The notes under the pieces: model-generated
What the model saw: only the letters and a program-made list of their open reading frames with translations
Told to the model about the DNA's origin: nothing
Databases searched by the model: none
Translations under genes and position numbers: made by a program
Part shown: piece after piece, positions 6,198-15,291 of the stretch
Position numbering within the stretch: the stretch's first letter is position 1
Layout of the letters: each line of letters begins with the position of its first letter
Origin: Aliamphritea hakodatensis
GTDB lineage: Bacteria > Pseudomonadota > Gammaproteobacteria > Pseudomonadales > Balneatricaceae
Assembly: GCF_024347195.1 (NCBI RefSeq)
Contig: NZ_AP025281.1
Span: 1,674,001-1,738,000 of the forward strand
Length of the DNA: 64,000 nt
Direction of reading: 5' to 3'

Positions 6198-9023
6198 GTG
6201 GGGACGTCTCTTCAGCGCAAGTTTGTGCTGCCTATATCCTTTGGTGCAATCGTGCTGATTCTGTGTGCTGCAATAACCACGCATCTTGGTTTGCTGCCTG
6301 ATTTACGTGCTCAGTTATATAAGCGGGCTGAACTGATGATTACGACCATCAGAGCAGCGTCTGCGATCAATCCCCGTTATCAGGATCTGCGTCTGGCGCT
6401 GGAAGAAATCACGCTGCAGACGTCCGGGGTTTACGGCATTACTCTGGCAACGCTGAATCCCACGATTATCTGGGCGTCCAGCACCCATCCTGATGCGGAG
6501 CCGGATCAGCATACCGCTGATATGCTGAATTTTCTGGATGTCAGTGCTGAGCAGCATCTGTTTGGTGAGTTTATTCAGGGCAATGGTGATGTGGTTGTTG
6601 TGGCGCCACTGAAGCGCTTTATTGCGGATGCCGGTCATCAGATAACAGAGACGGAGCCGCTGTCGTTGCCGGCAGGTGTGGCGGTTTCCAGTGCCTACAC
6701 GCTGGCCGGCGGTGATTACGAAGGCATTCTGTATCTGCGCTTTAACTGGGCAGAAGTGGAAGCGCTGGCATATAAAGATCTGATCAACGATATGCTGGCG
6801 ATTACCGCCGCCATTGTGCTGATGCTGGTTTTGTCTACTGTCACGGTTTATCAGGTCATTCTTAAGCCGCTGAACTTAATTGGCCGGACGATCCGGGAAC
6901 AGAAAAGCGGTATGGCTGAGGCCCGCACCCGTCAGTTGACGGATGATGAAATCGGGGTGCTTGGCCAGTCGATCAATGAAATGCTGGATGCCATTAATTC
7001 CCGGGATAAGCTGCTGAAAACCGTTGTTAATCACCTGCCGGTGGGGTTTGCCCTGAACCGGATTGATGGCACCAATCTGATCAGAAACGAAGCCTACAAA
7101 ACATCGTATTTGTCTGCTGAGCTTGATCCGTCTGAGCGGCAGGGCGTAATAGATCGCCAACAGACGCTGCAAGCCAGAGTGTTAGCCTCCCGGCGGACAA
7201 TTCGCTATGAAGAGCAACTGAACTTCGGGGCTAAAAACCGTCACTATGAAGCGACTCTGTTTCCTGTATTTAACAGCAGTGATGAGATCGAATGGGTCGG
7301 AGCACTTTGTTCTGATATTACCGAGAAGAAGGAAAGAGAACTTCAGCTGACCCAGTTATACAGGGCGGTTGAGTCGGTTAAAAGTGGCATTGTTATCTGT
7401 GCTTATGACGCGCCGGACTTCCCGATTATCTATGTGAATCCGGCTGTGACTGACCTGACGGGCTATACGCAGGCGGAACTGATCGGGCAGAATCCGCGGA
7501 TTTTTGGCTCAGGGGAAGGGGATGCGCTGAGCCTCAGTAAAATCAGTCTTGCCATTGAAACCCGAACCCCCTGCACTGTGGTTATTCAGAATGTCCGTAA
7601 AGACGGTTCAACATTCTGGAATGAGTTCACCCTGTCTGTCATTACCGATAATACCGGTCAGGCGACTCATCTGGTGGGGGTGCAGAATGATGTGACTGAA
7701 CGGATCACTGCCGCCCGCAAGATTGAACACCTGGCATATTTTGATCCGCTGACGAATATTCCTAACCGGAACCTGTTCCAGGACCGGCTTACCCAGGCGC
7801 TTGCTGAGGCCTCCCGGGAAGCGCGGCATGTCGCGATTCTGTATGTGGATCTGGACGGTTTCAAAGGTGCCAATGATACGTTTGGTCACAACATTGGTGA
7901 TCTGTTGCTGAAAGAAGCCAGTAAGCGAATGAAACAGTGTATCCGTGATGAGGATTCGCTGGCCCGAATGGGCGGGGATGAGTTTACCATTCTGATTCCA
8001 AACCTCAGCCCTGAGGATGAGATTGTTAATCTGCCCAAGGTTGTTAACCGCATCCGGGAACAGCTCAGTACGCCTTTTGATATTTTTAAGAATATCATTC
8101 ATATCTCCGGTAGCGTGGGTATCAGTGTTTATCCGCGGGATGGCTGCAGCGCGGAAGAGCTGCTGATCAGTGCGGACCATGCGATGTATTACGCGAAAGA
8201 GAGCGGTAAGAACACGTTCCGTTTCTTCCAGCCTGAAATGAACCGGGCAATTGAACAGCAGCAGGTGCTTGAATCATCGCTGCGTGAAGCCGTGCACAGC
8301 CAGGCATTTACGCTGCATTATCAGCCCCAGGTGAATCTTAAAGACGGCTCCGTCGCAGTGGAAGCGCTGATCCGTTGTCAGCATCCGGCGTTGTGTAAAT
8401 CATCCCCGGCGGTGTTTATTCCGGTCGCTGAGCAGTGCGGGCTGATTGACGACATTGGCTGTTGGGTGATTCAGCAGGCCTGTGCAGATCTGGCAGAATT
8501 TATACGGGACGGCTCAAAAATCAACAGAGTATCGGTGAATATTTCACCGCATCAGTTCAAACGTCATAACCTGACAGAGATTATCCGCAATAGCCTGCAG
8601 GAGCATCAGCTTGAAGCTTCCAGGCTGGTGGTTGAGATCACCGAGAATGTGATTCTGGATAACTATCATTCAGCCCGCGAGCACCTTCAGGAATTAAGAG
8701 CGTTGGGGGTCAGTATTGCCATTGATGATTTCGGTACCGGTTATTCTTCACTGACTTATCTGAAGCAGTTGCCGATTGATACGCTTAAAATTGATCAGCA
8801 GTTTGTGCAGGGGCTGCCGGATAACTCGGATGATGTGCACATTGTTAAGGCGATCGCCGGTCTGGCGAGTGGCATGGAACTGACCTTACTGGCGGAAGGG
8901 GCGGAGTCTGAGGCGCAGCTGGCTTTTATTCGGGATGAACTGGACTGTTATCTGGTGCAGGGCTTTATTATTTCCAGGCCGCTGGATGTAGCAGGCCTGA
9001 AAGCCTCCGGGTTTTACCGTTAA
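6198..9023 (+). CDS. Membrane PAS-GGDEF-EAL cyclic-di-GMP enzyme
   Basis: 941 residues from GTG at 6198; GGGGGG lies about nine bases upstream and the overlapping ATG at 6191 is out of frame. Order: membrane helix about 10-32, periplasmic sensor to about 200, second helix about 200-222, HAMP, a PAS-like region about 270-370, a clear PAS about 385-510 (IIYVNPAVTDLTGYTQAELI), GGDEF about 520-690, EAL about 700-940. The cyclase motif RMGGDEF (about 590) is intact. The phosphodiesterase motif is EAL in VEALIRC (about 721), with IDDFGTGYSSL at about 841, so both activities are possible. The divergent binding-protein gene 130 bp away is a candidate periplasmic partner. Confidence 0.9.
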   Translation: MGTSLQRKFVLPISFGAIVLILCAAITTHLGLLPDLRAQLYKRAELMITTIRAASAINPRYQDLRLALEEITLQTSGVYGITLATLNPTIIWASSTHPDAEPDQHTADMLNFLDVSAEQHLFGEFIQGNGDVVVVAPLKRFIADAGHQITETEPLSLPAGVAVSSAYTLAGGDYEGILYLRFNWAEVEALAYKDLINDMLAITAAIVLMLVLSTVTVYQVILKPLNLIGRTIREQKSGMAEARTRQLTDDEIGVLGQSINEMLDAINSRDKLLKTVVNHLPVGFALNRIDGTNLIRNEAYKTSYLSAELDPSERQGVIDRQQTLQARVLASRRTIRYEEQLNFGAKNRHYEATLFPVFNSSDEIEWVGALCSDITEKKERELQLTQLYRAVESVKSGIVICAYDAPDFPIIYVNPAVTDLTGYTQAELIGQNPRIFGSGEGDALSLSKISLAIETRTPCTVVIQNVRKDGSTFWNEFTLSVITDNTGQATHLVGVQNDVTERITAARKIEHLAYFDPLTNIPNRNLFQDRLTQALAEASREARHVAILYVDLDGFKGANDTFGHNIGDLLLKEASKRMKQCIRDEDSLARMGGDEFTILIPNLSPEDEIVNLPKVVNRIREQLSTPFDIFKNIIHISGSVGISVYPRDGCSAEELLISADHAMYYAKESGKNTFRFFQPEMNRAIEQQQVLESSLREAVHSQAFTLHYQPQVNLKDGSVAVEALIRCQHPALCKSSPAVFIPVAEQCGLIDDIGCWVIQQACADLAEFIRDGSKINRVSVNISPHQFKRHNLTEIIRNSLQEHQLEASRLVVEITENVILDNYHSAREHLQELRALGVSIAIDDFGTGYSSLTYLKQLPIDTLKIDQQFVQGLPDNSDDVHIVKAIAGLASGMELTLLAEGAESEAQLAFIRDELDCYLVQGFIISRPLDVAGLKASGFYR

Positions 9024-9055
9024 GCGGGCCGGCAGATTTTGCTGCCGGCAGCACT

Positions 9056-9883
9056 TTATCCGTTCGCGGTCATAATCGTTTTGTCGTTGTAGCATTCCAG
9101 ATACAGCTTTTCTTTTATATCGTCGCGGATTTCCTGGCTGTCGATGGGGTACACGCTGCATTGTTGCAGAGCCTCTTTCATGGTGATGCCATCGTTGATG
9201 CGTTCCAGTACGGCATGGGAGCAAAAAGGTTGGTGATCCAGCCCGCCGGAAATGGCCATGGTTAAGCCGGACAGCAGATCAATACGGCTCCGGTTAGCGG
9301 GGTAATAGATGCGTTGTCCCCAGTTTTTCAGGGTCTGGGTTTCTATATCGGTAAATACCAGCCGGTCACGTATGGCCTGTACAAAACCGTGGTAACGCAC
9401 GTTGAAGTGGCGGGTTTTGTCTTTGTCTTTGTAGGGCAGGCGTTCAATGGATTTTGTCAGCGTGACGTTATCTTTTTCATACACACTGATCAGCGCCCGC
9501 AGCACCATGCCCGGATTCGACGGCGAGCAGTAATAATCGTGATACAGACCGTGGTAGGGTCTGAGAAACTCCTGAGATTTATCTGAACTTTGCAGGGTAC
9601 TGTCGAACAGGTCCTGCAGTGGCTGATGGTTGGCGTCGGGCTGGGCAACACGGGGTTTATGATCGACCAGACGCTTAAAATCCTGCGGCGGTAAAAACAG
9701 TTCGTCTTCTTCCAGGCCAAAAAAATCGTTGATTTTTCGCAGGCTGCTCAGGGACGGGCTGCTCTGGCCCCCCAGGTATTTATTAAACTGTTGCCGGTTG
9801 ATCCCCGCCAGTTTGGTGACCTGAGAGATAGAAGAATAATACGAGCATAAAGTGCGTAAATTAGCCGCCAGATTCTCTTTCAC
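9056..9883 (-). CDS. XRE-type regulator with large C-terminal domain, probable regulator of the M81 cluster
   Basis: 275 residues. Residues about 5-60 form an HTH (SQVTKLAGINRQQFNKYLGG, then PSLSSLRKINDFFGLEEDEL). The remaining 200 residues are a conserved-looking but unnamed domain with no enzyme motif I recognise (for example FLRPYHGLYHDYYCSPSNPG). It is convergent with the GGDEF-EAL gene and divergent from the M81 peptidase operon. The 230-bp gap to that operon carries an array of GCGTCA motifs, which suggests it senses the transported substrate or a product and controls this promoter. That link is inference. Confidence 0.75.
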   Translation of the reverse strand: MKENLAANLRTLCSYYSSISQVTKLAGINRQQFNKYLGGQSSPSLSSLRKINDFFGLEEDELFLPPQDFKRLVDHKPRVAQPDANHQPLQDLFDSTLQSSDKSQEFLRPYHGLYHDYYCSPSNPGMVLRALISVYEKDNVTLTKSIERLPYKDKDKTRHFNVRYHGFVQAIRDRLVFTDIETQTLKNWGQRIYYPANRSRIDLLSGLTMAISGGLDHQPFCSHAVLERINDGITMKEALQQCSVYPIDSQEIRDDIKEKLYLECYNDKTIMTANG

Positions 9884-9931
9884 GAAACGTACCTCTCTTT
9901 GAATAAATCCGCTGTGTCGCTGATAAAATTC

Positions 9932-10060
9932 GCGTCACCTAGCGTCATGTTACAAATGACACTCCCTCGCGTCAACTCGCGTCAATTATTTTCTGGTCGC
10001 GAATATCTGGCCCAAAAAACACCCGATATACTCGGTTGAACAGTGTTTAGGCCAGCGTCA
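9932..10060. promoter_or_regulatory. Array of five GCGTCA repeats in the divergent promoter region
   Basis: GCGTCA occurs at 9932, 9942, 9969, 9979 and 10055, all in the same orientation. The first four form two pairs with starts exactly 10 bp apart, so each pair presents the same face of the helix. A sixth copy sits at 11651 next to a palindrome upstream of the binding-protein gene. The placement between a regulator gene and its presumed operon suggests operators for the XRE-type protein. Confidence 0.6.
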
Positions 10061-10113
10061 CTTTTCACGGTTTAAGCAGATGATTCTTATAATAATAAAA
10101 AGGTTTTATCGCT

Positions 10114-11631
10114 ATGCGTATTGCTGTTGCCAGCTTTCAGCACGAAACGAATACTTTCTCGCCGCGACCGACTGAATATGCAGATTATCTGCAGGAAGAC
10201 AGCTGGCCGGGATTGCTGCTTGGAGAAGACGTTTGCAGGGTGCTGGCCGGTCTGAACATTGCCAGCGAGGGCTTTATACAGGCAGCGCGCCAGCAGGGTC
10301 ACAGCATTGTGCCGGTGAACTGGTGTTCGGCAGAACCCGGCGGCAAAGTGACTGATGAAACCTTTGAGCGGATCATGCAACTGGTACTGGATGGCATTCG
10401 TCAGGCCGGAGAGATAGATGCACTCTTTCTTGATTTGCACGGTGCCATGGTCAGTGAAAGTTATGATGATGGCGAAGGCGAAGTGGTAAGGCGTATCCGC
10501 GCAGCGTTTGGCGAACAGTTGCCGATTGTTGCCAGTCTGGATTTTCATGCCAACCTCAGCGAAGCCTTTGTCAGCCAGATAGATGCCATGGCGGTATACC
10601 GTACCTATCCGCATCTGGACATGGCCGATACCGGCGCCCGCTGCATGGCTTTGCTGGAACAACAGCAAGCACAGCAACCCCTTTATAAAGCCTTTATCCA
10701 GATTCCTTATCTGATTCCTTTATCTTCCCAGCATACCGGTTCGGCGCCAAACGTAGCGCTGTTTGAAGCATTGTCTGAGCTTGAAGCGACCCCCGGTATC
10801 AGCAATATCGAGTTTGCGATGGGCTTTCCTGCGGCGGATATTCCCGACAGCGGTGCCAGCATCGCTGTATTTGGCAATGACCGCCAGCAGGTAGAGGCGG
10901 TCTGCCGGCAGTTTTATGACCGGGTACTGGCCGCTGAAGGGCAGTACACCGATAACCTGATGAGCACGGCTCAGGCGCTGGATTTATCCCGCAGCCTGCA
11001 AAGTAATGCGCCTGTGGTGCTGGCGGATGTACAGGACAACTCAGGCGCCGGTGCCAGCTCGGATACCACCGGCATGCTTGCAGATCTGATGGCTGGCGGA
11101 GCACAGAAAACAATTGTTGCCGTACTGGCAGATGGTGCAGCGGCAGCGGCAGCGCACCGGGCAGGCGCAGGTGCGGTTATAGATCTGGCCTTAGGTGGCC
11201 AGAGCGGGGTTGCTGGCCTAGGCCCCTGTGAAGGCCGTTTTGAAGTCATGGCCGTGGCCGACGGTAATTTTACCTGTGTCGGTGACATGTATGCCGGCTG
11301 TGAAGTAAAGATCGGCCCGATGGCGTTGTTAAAAGTGGTGGCGGATACCTGTGATATTCAGATCATCGTCAGCACTGAACGTTATGCCTGTACTGATCTG
11401 GCCGTCTATACCCACGTGGGAATCAATCCGCTGGAATATGCTTTACTGGTAGTGAAAAGCACGGTGCACTTTCGTGCCGCGTTTGAGCCGATCAGTGATC
11501 ATATTTTATCGGTGGCAGCCCCGGGTCTGCATCCCTGCCAGTTAGGCAAACTGAAGTATCAGAAATTGCGCAGTCATGTGCGTCTCGGGCCTTGCGGGCC
11601 GGTGCATATGTCTGCGACAGACCCGGCGTGA
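10114..11631 (+). CDS. M81 family metallopeptidase (MlrC-like)
   Basis: 505 residues. It opens with MRIAVASFQHETNTFSP, the hallmark of the MlrC family (DUF1485 N-domain plus MlrC C-domain). Conserved metal-site regions are visible: HETNTF at the start, FLDLHGAMVSE near 110, ASLDFHANLS near 145 and VYRTYPHLDMADTG near 165. MlrC itself cuts linearised microcystin fragments, but most family members sit with dipeptide transporters and have unknown substrates. Here it is the first gene of an operon-like run with a complete oligopeptide-type ABC transporter, an amidohydrolase and a metallochaperone, so a role in breaking down an imported amide or peptide-like compound is likely. Confidence 0.85.
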   Translation: MRIAVASFQHETNTFSPRPTEYADYLQEDSWPGLLLGEDVCRVLAGLNIASEGFIQAARQQGHSIVPVNWCSAEPGGKVTDETFERIMQLVLDGIRQAGEIDALFLDLHGAMVSESYDDGEGEVVRRIRAAFGEQLPIVASLDFHANLSEAFVSQIDAMAVYRTYPHLDMADTGARCMALLEQQQAQQPLYKAFIQIPYLIPLSSQHTGSAPNVALFEALSELEATPGISNIEFAMGFPAADIPDSGASIAVFGNDRQQVEAVCRQFYDRVLAAEGQYTDNLMSTAQALDLSRSLQSNAPVVLADVQDNSGAGASSDTTGMLADLMAGGAQKTIVAVLADGAAAAAAHRAGAGAVIDLALGGQSGVAGLGPCEGRFEVMAVADGNFTCVGDMYAGCEVKIGPMALLKVVADTCDIQIIVSTERYACTDLAVYTHVGINPLEYALLVVKSTVHFRAAFEPISDHILSVAAPGLHPCQLGKLKYQKLRSHVRLGPCGPVHMSATDPA

Positions 11632-11633
11632 TA

Positions 11634-11656
11634 CTACCCTGATCAGGGTAGCGTCA
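11634..11656. promoter_or_regulatory. 18-bp perfect palindrome joined to a GCGTCA motif
   Basis: CTACCCTGATCAGGGTAG (11634-11651) is a perfect palindrome three bases after the M81 peptidase stop codon, and its last G begins GCGTCA (11651-11656). It may be an operator or an RNA hairpin limiting read-through. It lacks a T run, so it is a poor intrinsic terminator. Confidence 0.5.
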
Positions 11657-11722
11657 CACCGGCTGACCGAGTGCTAAACAGACAACATTAATAAATACAA
11701 TAAATATAAGGAGTGTCATTCA

Positions 11723-13297
11723 ATGGCTATAAACACTATTCAGAAGGGTTTGCGGTTGTCCCGCAGAACTCTGTTGATGGCCGGTACGGTGATTGGTTTA
11801 AACATGATGGTGCCGTTCAGTATGGCGGCCGGATCTGATGAAGTCCTGCAAAGCCGCAGTTATGTGGACATTACTTCGCTTGATCCGGCGAATTATCTGA
11901 ATGCGGTTGATGAAGATGTTATGGGTGCCATCTACAGCAAGCTGATTTATTTCAAGCCCGGTAATACCTGGGAGTGGGAATTACAGGCAGCTGAATCCAT
12001 TGAACAGGTTGATGCCACTCACATTAAGTTCAAGCTGAAAGAAGGTATTCAGTTCAGTAACGGCTTTGGTGAAATGACCGCCGAAGACGTGAAGTTCTCT
12101 TTTGAGCGTGCGGCATTTGGTGAGAATCCTGCGGCTGCAGCCGACTGGGGCGGGGCGCTGGAAGAAGTTGAAGTAACCGGTAAATACACCGGCGTGATTG
12201 TGCTGAAGAAGCCGTATCAGCCGCTGTGGAATCTGGCGCTGAGCTATGCCGCCGGGAATATCATCTCGCAGAAAGCTTATGAGTCTGTGGGTGAGTTTAC
12301 CAATTCTCCGCCTGCCAGCTCCGGCCCGTATATCGTAAAAGAATGGCGTCCGAAGCAAAAAGTTATTTTAGAGCGTAACCCGGATTACTACGGCGAGCCG
12401 TCGGCGTATAAAGAAATCCACATCAACCAGATTGATGACGAGAAGACCGCTGAAATCGCTTTTGAATCAGGCAATCTGGATGTGACCCGTATCAGCATGA
12501 GCTCGGTACAGAGCTACCGGGAAACGCCACCGGATAACAGCCAGTTGCAGGTTTTCCCGTCGCTGTTTTATGTCTGGTTAGGCATCAATTTTGAAAACCC
12601 TAAACTGCAGGACCCACGGGTTCGCCAGGCGATCCAGTATGCGGTGGATGTGCCTTCAATTTTGCAGGCGTCTTACTTCGGTGAAGCTGAAGCTTCTACC
12701 GGCATTATCGCCCCGGGCCTGCTGGGCCACCGTGCTCAGTCACTGATTGCACCACAGGCTGATATCGCCAAAGCCAAAGCCTTGCTTGAAGAAGCCGGTG
12801 TCAGCAATCTGGAGCTGAGTCTGGATGTACTTAACAAGGCCACTAACGTGACCACCGCGCAGATCATTCAGGCGCTGCTATCCCAGATCGGCATCAAGGT
12901 GAACATCAATCAGCATGAAGCCGGTTCATTCTGGACCCTGGGCTCTGAGAAAGCCGGTGAGCGCTGGAAGAATATTGAGCTGATTCTGAACCGCTATTCG
13001 ATGGTGCCGGACCCTTACTACGCGACGGTGAACTTCATTACTTCGCAAAAAGGTAAGTGGAACTGGGAGCGTTTTTCGAACGAGGAGTTTGATCAGCTGA
13101 ATGAGCAGGCACAGGCCGAACTGGATCTGGCAAAGCGTGGCGAAATGTATCAGCGCATGCAGGATCTGATGGAAGAGTCCGGCTCTTACCGTTTCATTAC
13201 CCATGAAGCCGAGCCGCTGGCAATCCGGAATTCTGTCGCCGCAGGGTTACGTCCGGATGGTCGTCCACTTTACCGGCACTTTAAACCGGCCAACTGA
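11723..13297 (+). CDS. ABC transporter substrate-binding protein, family 5 (peptide/opine type), Tat-exported
   Basis: 524 residues. The N-terminus has a twin-arginine signal (LSRRTLLMAG followed by a hydrophobic run and AAG), so it is probably folded before export. The body is a family 5 binding protein: ITSLDPANYLNAVDEDVMGA, MTAEDVKFSFERA, SSGPYIVKEWRPKQKVILER and DPRVRQAIQYAVD are all characteristic. Ligands of this family include di- and oligopeptides, opines and glutathione; sequence alone does not decide. AAGGAGTG precedes the ATG. A terminator follows before the permease genes, which is usual for binding proteins made in excess over their membrane partners. Confidence 0.9.
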   Translation: MAINTIQKGLRLSRRTLLMAGTVIGLNMMVPFSMAAGSDEVLQSRSYVDITSLDPANYLNAVDEDVMGAIYSKLIYFKPGNTWEWELQAAESIEQVDATHIKFKLKEGIQFSNGFGEMTAEDVKFSFERAAFGENPAAAADWGGALEEVEVTGKYTGVIVLKKPYQPLWNLALSYAAGNIISQKAYESVGEFTNSPPASSGPYIVKEWRPKQKVILERNPDYYGEPSAYKEIHINQIDDEKTAEIAFESGNLDVTRISMSSVQSYRETPPDNSQLQVFPSLFYVWLGINFENPKLQDPRVRQAIQYAVDVPSILQASYFGEAEASTGIIAPGLLGHRAQSLIAPQADIAKAKALLEEAGVSNLELSLDVLNKATNVTTAQIIQALLSQIGIKVNINQHEAGSFWTLGSEKAGERWKNIELILNRYSMVPDPYYATVNFITSQKGKWNWERFSNEEFDQLNEQAQAELDLAKRGEMYQRMQDLMEESGSYRFITHEAEPLAIRNSVAAGLRPDGRPLYRHFKPAN

Positions 13298-13312
13298 TCA
13301 GTGTGTTTTAAG

Positions 13313-13347
13313 CCGGCAGGCGGAGGTGGCTGCCTGTCGGTTTTTTT
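13313..13347 (+). terminator. Intra-operon terminator between binding protein and permeases
   Basis: CCGGCAGGC and GCCTGTCGG pair (13313-13340) with one mismatch or wobble, followed by seven T. It sits between the binding-protein gene and the first permease gene and probably attenuates transcription into the membrane components. Confidence 0.75.
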
Positions 13348-13415
13348 CAGTCTGACTGATGCAATGCAAGACCGCCTTCGGGCACGAATAATAAAAAAAT
13401 AATGAAGGTTAGCCT

Positions 13416-14360
13416 ATGTGGTTATTTCTACTGAGACGATGCGGATTAGCGGTGCTGATCGTGATGTTAGCCGTCAGTGCGCTGTATCTGATGATTCACG
13501 CGATCCCCGGTGATCCTGCCAGCATCATTCTTGGCCCCCGGGCCACCGATGAAATGAAAGCGGCGCTCTATATCAAAATGGGGCTGGACCAGCCGGTTTA
13601 TATGCAGTTAGCCAGTTTCTTCGGGAATATTTTTCAGGGAGATCTGGGCTATGACGTATTCAGCCAGCGTGATGTAACCGATATCGTGCTGGAACAGTTG
13701 CCCTGGACGCTGGCACTGATTTTCGCCTCGGTATTCTGGGCGGCGCTGGTGGGCATTCCACTGGGTTGTTATTCCGCGCTGCATGCCAACACCTGGTTCG
13801 ACACCCTGACCGGCATTGTTTCGGTCGGCACCATTGCTATTCCATCCTTTGTGGTAGCGATTTACAGCCTGCTGGTGTTCTCGGTCAGCCTGCAGTGGTT
13901 GCCTGCCATTGGCGCCGGCGAACAGGGTAATCTGCTTAGCCAGCTCGAGCACCTGATTCTGCCGGCATTTGCGGTTGGTTTAGGCTGGGTGGGTTATATC
14001 TCCCGGCTGGTACGGGCCTCCATGCTGGAAGTGATGGGCAGCAATCATATCCGTACTGCAAAAGCCTTTGGTTTACCTTCTCGCTGGATCACGTTCCGCT
14101 ACGCGCTGCGGCTGGCAATTTTACCCACGGTCACCCTGCTGGGCGTAGGCATCGGTTATCTGCTGTCTGCTTCATTGTTTGCGGAAATCGTTTTTGCCCG
14201 TCCGGGCATCGGTAAGCTGATTTTTGATGCCGTTAGCACCCGTAATTATCCGGTTGTGATGGGGTCAGTGCTGGTAACCACCGGCCTGTTTGTAATAGCC
14301 ACTACGCTGGCTGACTTTGTTAATGCGCTGTTAGATCCGCGTATTCGTGCTGGCCGCTAG
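13416..14360 (+). CDS. ABC transporter permease, DppB-like
   Basis: 314 residues with about six membrane helices. It follows the DppB/OppB pattern: the N-terminal helix MWLFLLRRCGLAVLIVMLAV, the loop AIPGDPASIILGPRATDE, and the ATPase-coupling EAA-type loop MGSNHIRTAKAFGLPSRWIT near 205-225. It ends in LLDPRIRAG, the usual C-terminus. Eight bases separate it from the next permease gene, indicating one transcript. It forms the inner-membrane channel with the second permease. Confidence 0.92.
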   Translation: MWLFLLRRCGLAVLIVMLAVSALYLMIHAIPGDPASIILGPRATDEMKAALYIKMGLDQPVYMQLASFFGNIFQGDLGYDVFSQRDVTDIVLEQLPWTLALIFASVFWAALVGIPLGCYSALHANTWFDTLTGIVSVGTIAIPSFVVAIYSLLVFSVSLQWLPAIGAGEQGNLLSQLEHLILPAFAVGLGWVGYISRLVRASMLEVMGSNHIRTAKAFGLPSRWITFRYALRLAILPTVTLLGVGIGYLLSASLFAEIVFARPGIGKLIFDAVSTRNYPVVMGSVLVTTGLFVIATTLADFVNALLDPRIRAGR

Positions 14361-14368
14361 GAGGTTAT

Positions 14369-15289
14369 ATGAATCAGCTTACTCAAACCGGCGAGAAACA
14401 AACGTCTGATGCGGCCACTGCGCCGCTGAATGAAAACAGCACTGTAAAAGTACTGCTGGACACTTTGCGCCGGCTGGCAAAACAGCCGCTGGGTTTACTC
14501 GGCCTGATTCTGGTCAGCAGTGTGATATTAAGCGCACTGTTTGCCAGCGTAATTGCGCCTTATGATCCGGTCGCACTGGACATTCTTAACCGCCTGCAAC
14601 CGCCCAGTGCTGAACACTGGCTGGGTACTGACCAGCTTGGCCGGGATACCTTTTCACGGGTGCTCTACGGCGGGCAGATTGCTCTTCAGGTGGCGCTTTC
14701 ATCCATCGCACTGGCGTTAGGATTTGGTCTTATTCTTGGCCTGCTGGCAGGTTTTGGTCCGCGCTGGCTGGATAACATTATCCTGACGCTGTTTGATATG
14801 GTGCGCTCTTTCCCGACCATTATCTTCGCACTGGCGGTAGTGACCCTGACCGGACCAAGCATCAGTACCATTGTGCTGGTGGTTGTGGTGACCTCTATTC
14901 CGATTTACGGGCGGGTGGTACGTACCCAGACCCAGGCGCTGGCACAGCAGGAATTTATTCTTGCCGAGCGGGCCATGAACGCCAGCATGCCACGGATTCT
15001 GTTCCGACATATGCTGCCGAACGTTATTGGCCAGTTACTGATTCTGGCGAGCATGGACATTCCGATCGTCATTACCATTGAAGCGGGGCTGAGCTTTCTG
15101 GGGCTGGGCATTCAGCCGCCAACGCCAAGCTGGGGATCGATCATTAATGATGGCTATTCCTTCATCCGTAATACTCCCTGGCCGATCATTGCCGGTGGTA
15201 TACCGCTGATCATAACGACTCTGGGTTTCACCTTTCTGGGTGAATCACTGCGGGATATTTTTGATCCGAAATTACGGAAGGATGTATAG
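14369..15289 (+). CDS. ABC transporter permease, DppC-like
   Basis: 306 residues. After a soluble N-terminal segment of about 35 residues come the DppC/OppC signatures: APYDPVALDILNRLQPPSAE, HWLGTDQLGRDTFSRVLYGG, and the coupling loop ILAERAMNASMPRILFRHML. The C-terminus FGESLRD-like (FLGESLRDIFDPKLRK) is diagnostic. TAGGAGG lies just before the ATG. It pairs with the DppB-like permease as the heterodimeric channel. Confidence 0.92.
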   Translation: MNQLTQTGEKQTSDAATAPLNENSTVKVLLDTLRRLAKQPLGLLGLILVSSVILSALFASVIAPYDPVALDILNRLQPPSAEHWLGTDQLGRDTFSRVLYGGQIALQVALSSIALALGFGLILGLLAGFGPRWLDNIILTLFDMVRSFPTIIFALAVVTLTGPSISTIVLVVVVTSIPIYGRVVRTQTQALAQQEFILAERAMNASMPRILFRHMLPNVIGQLLILASMDIPIVITIEAGLSFLGLGIQPPTPSWGSIINDGYSFIRNTPWPIIAGGIPLIITTLGFTFLGESLRDIFDPKLRKDV

Positions 15290-15291
15290 CC

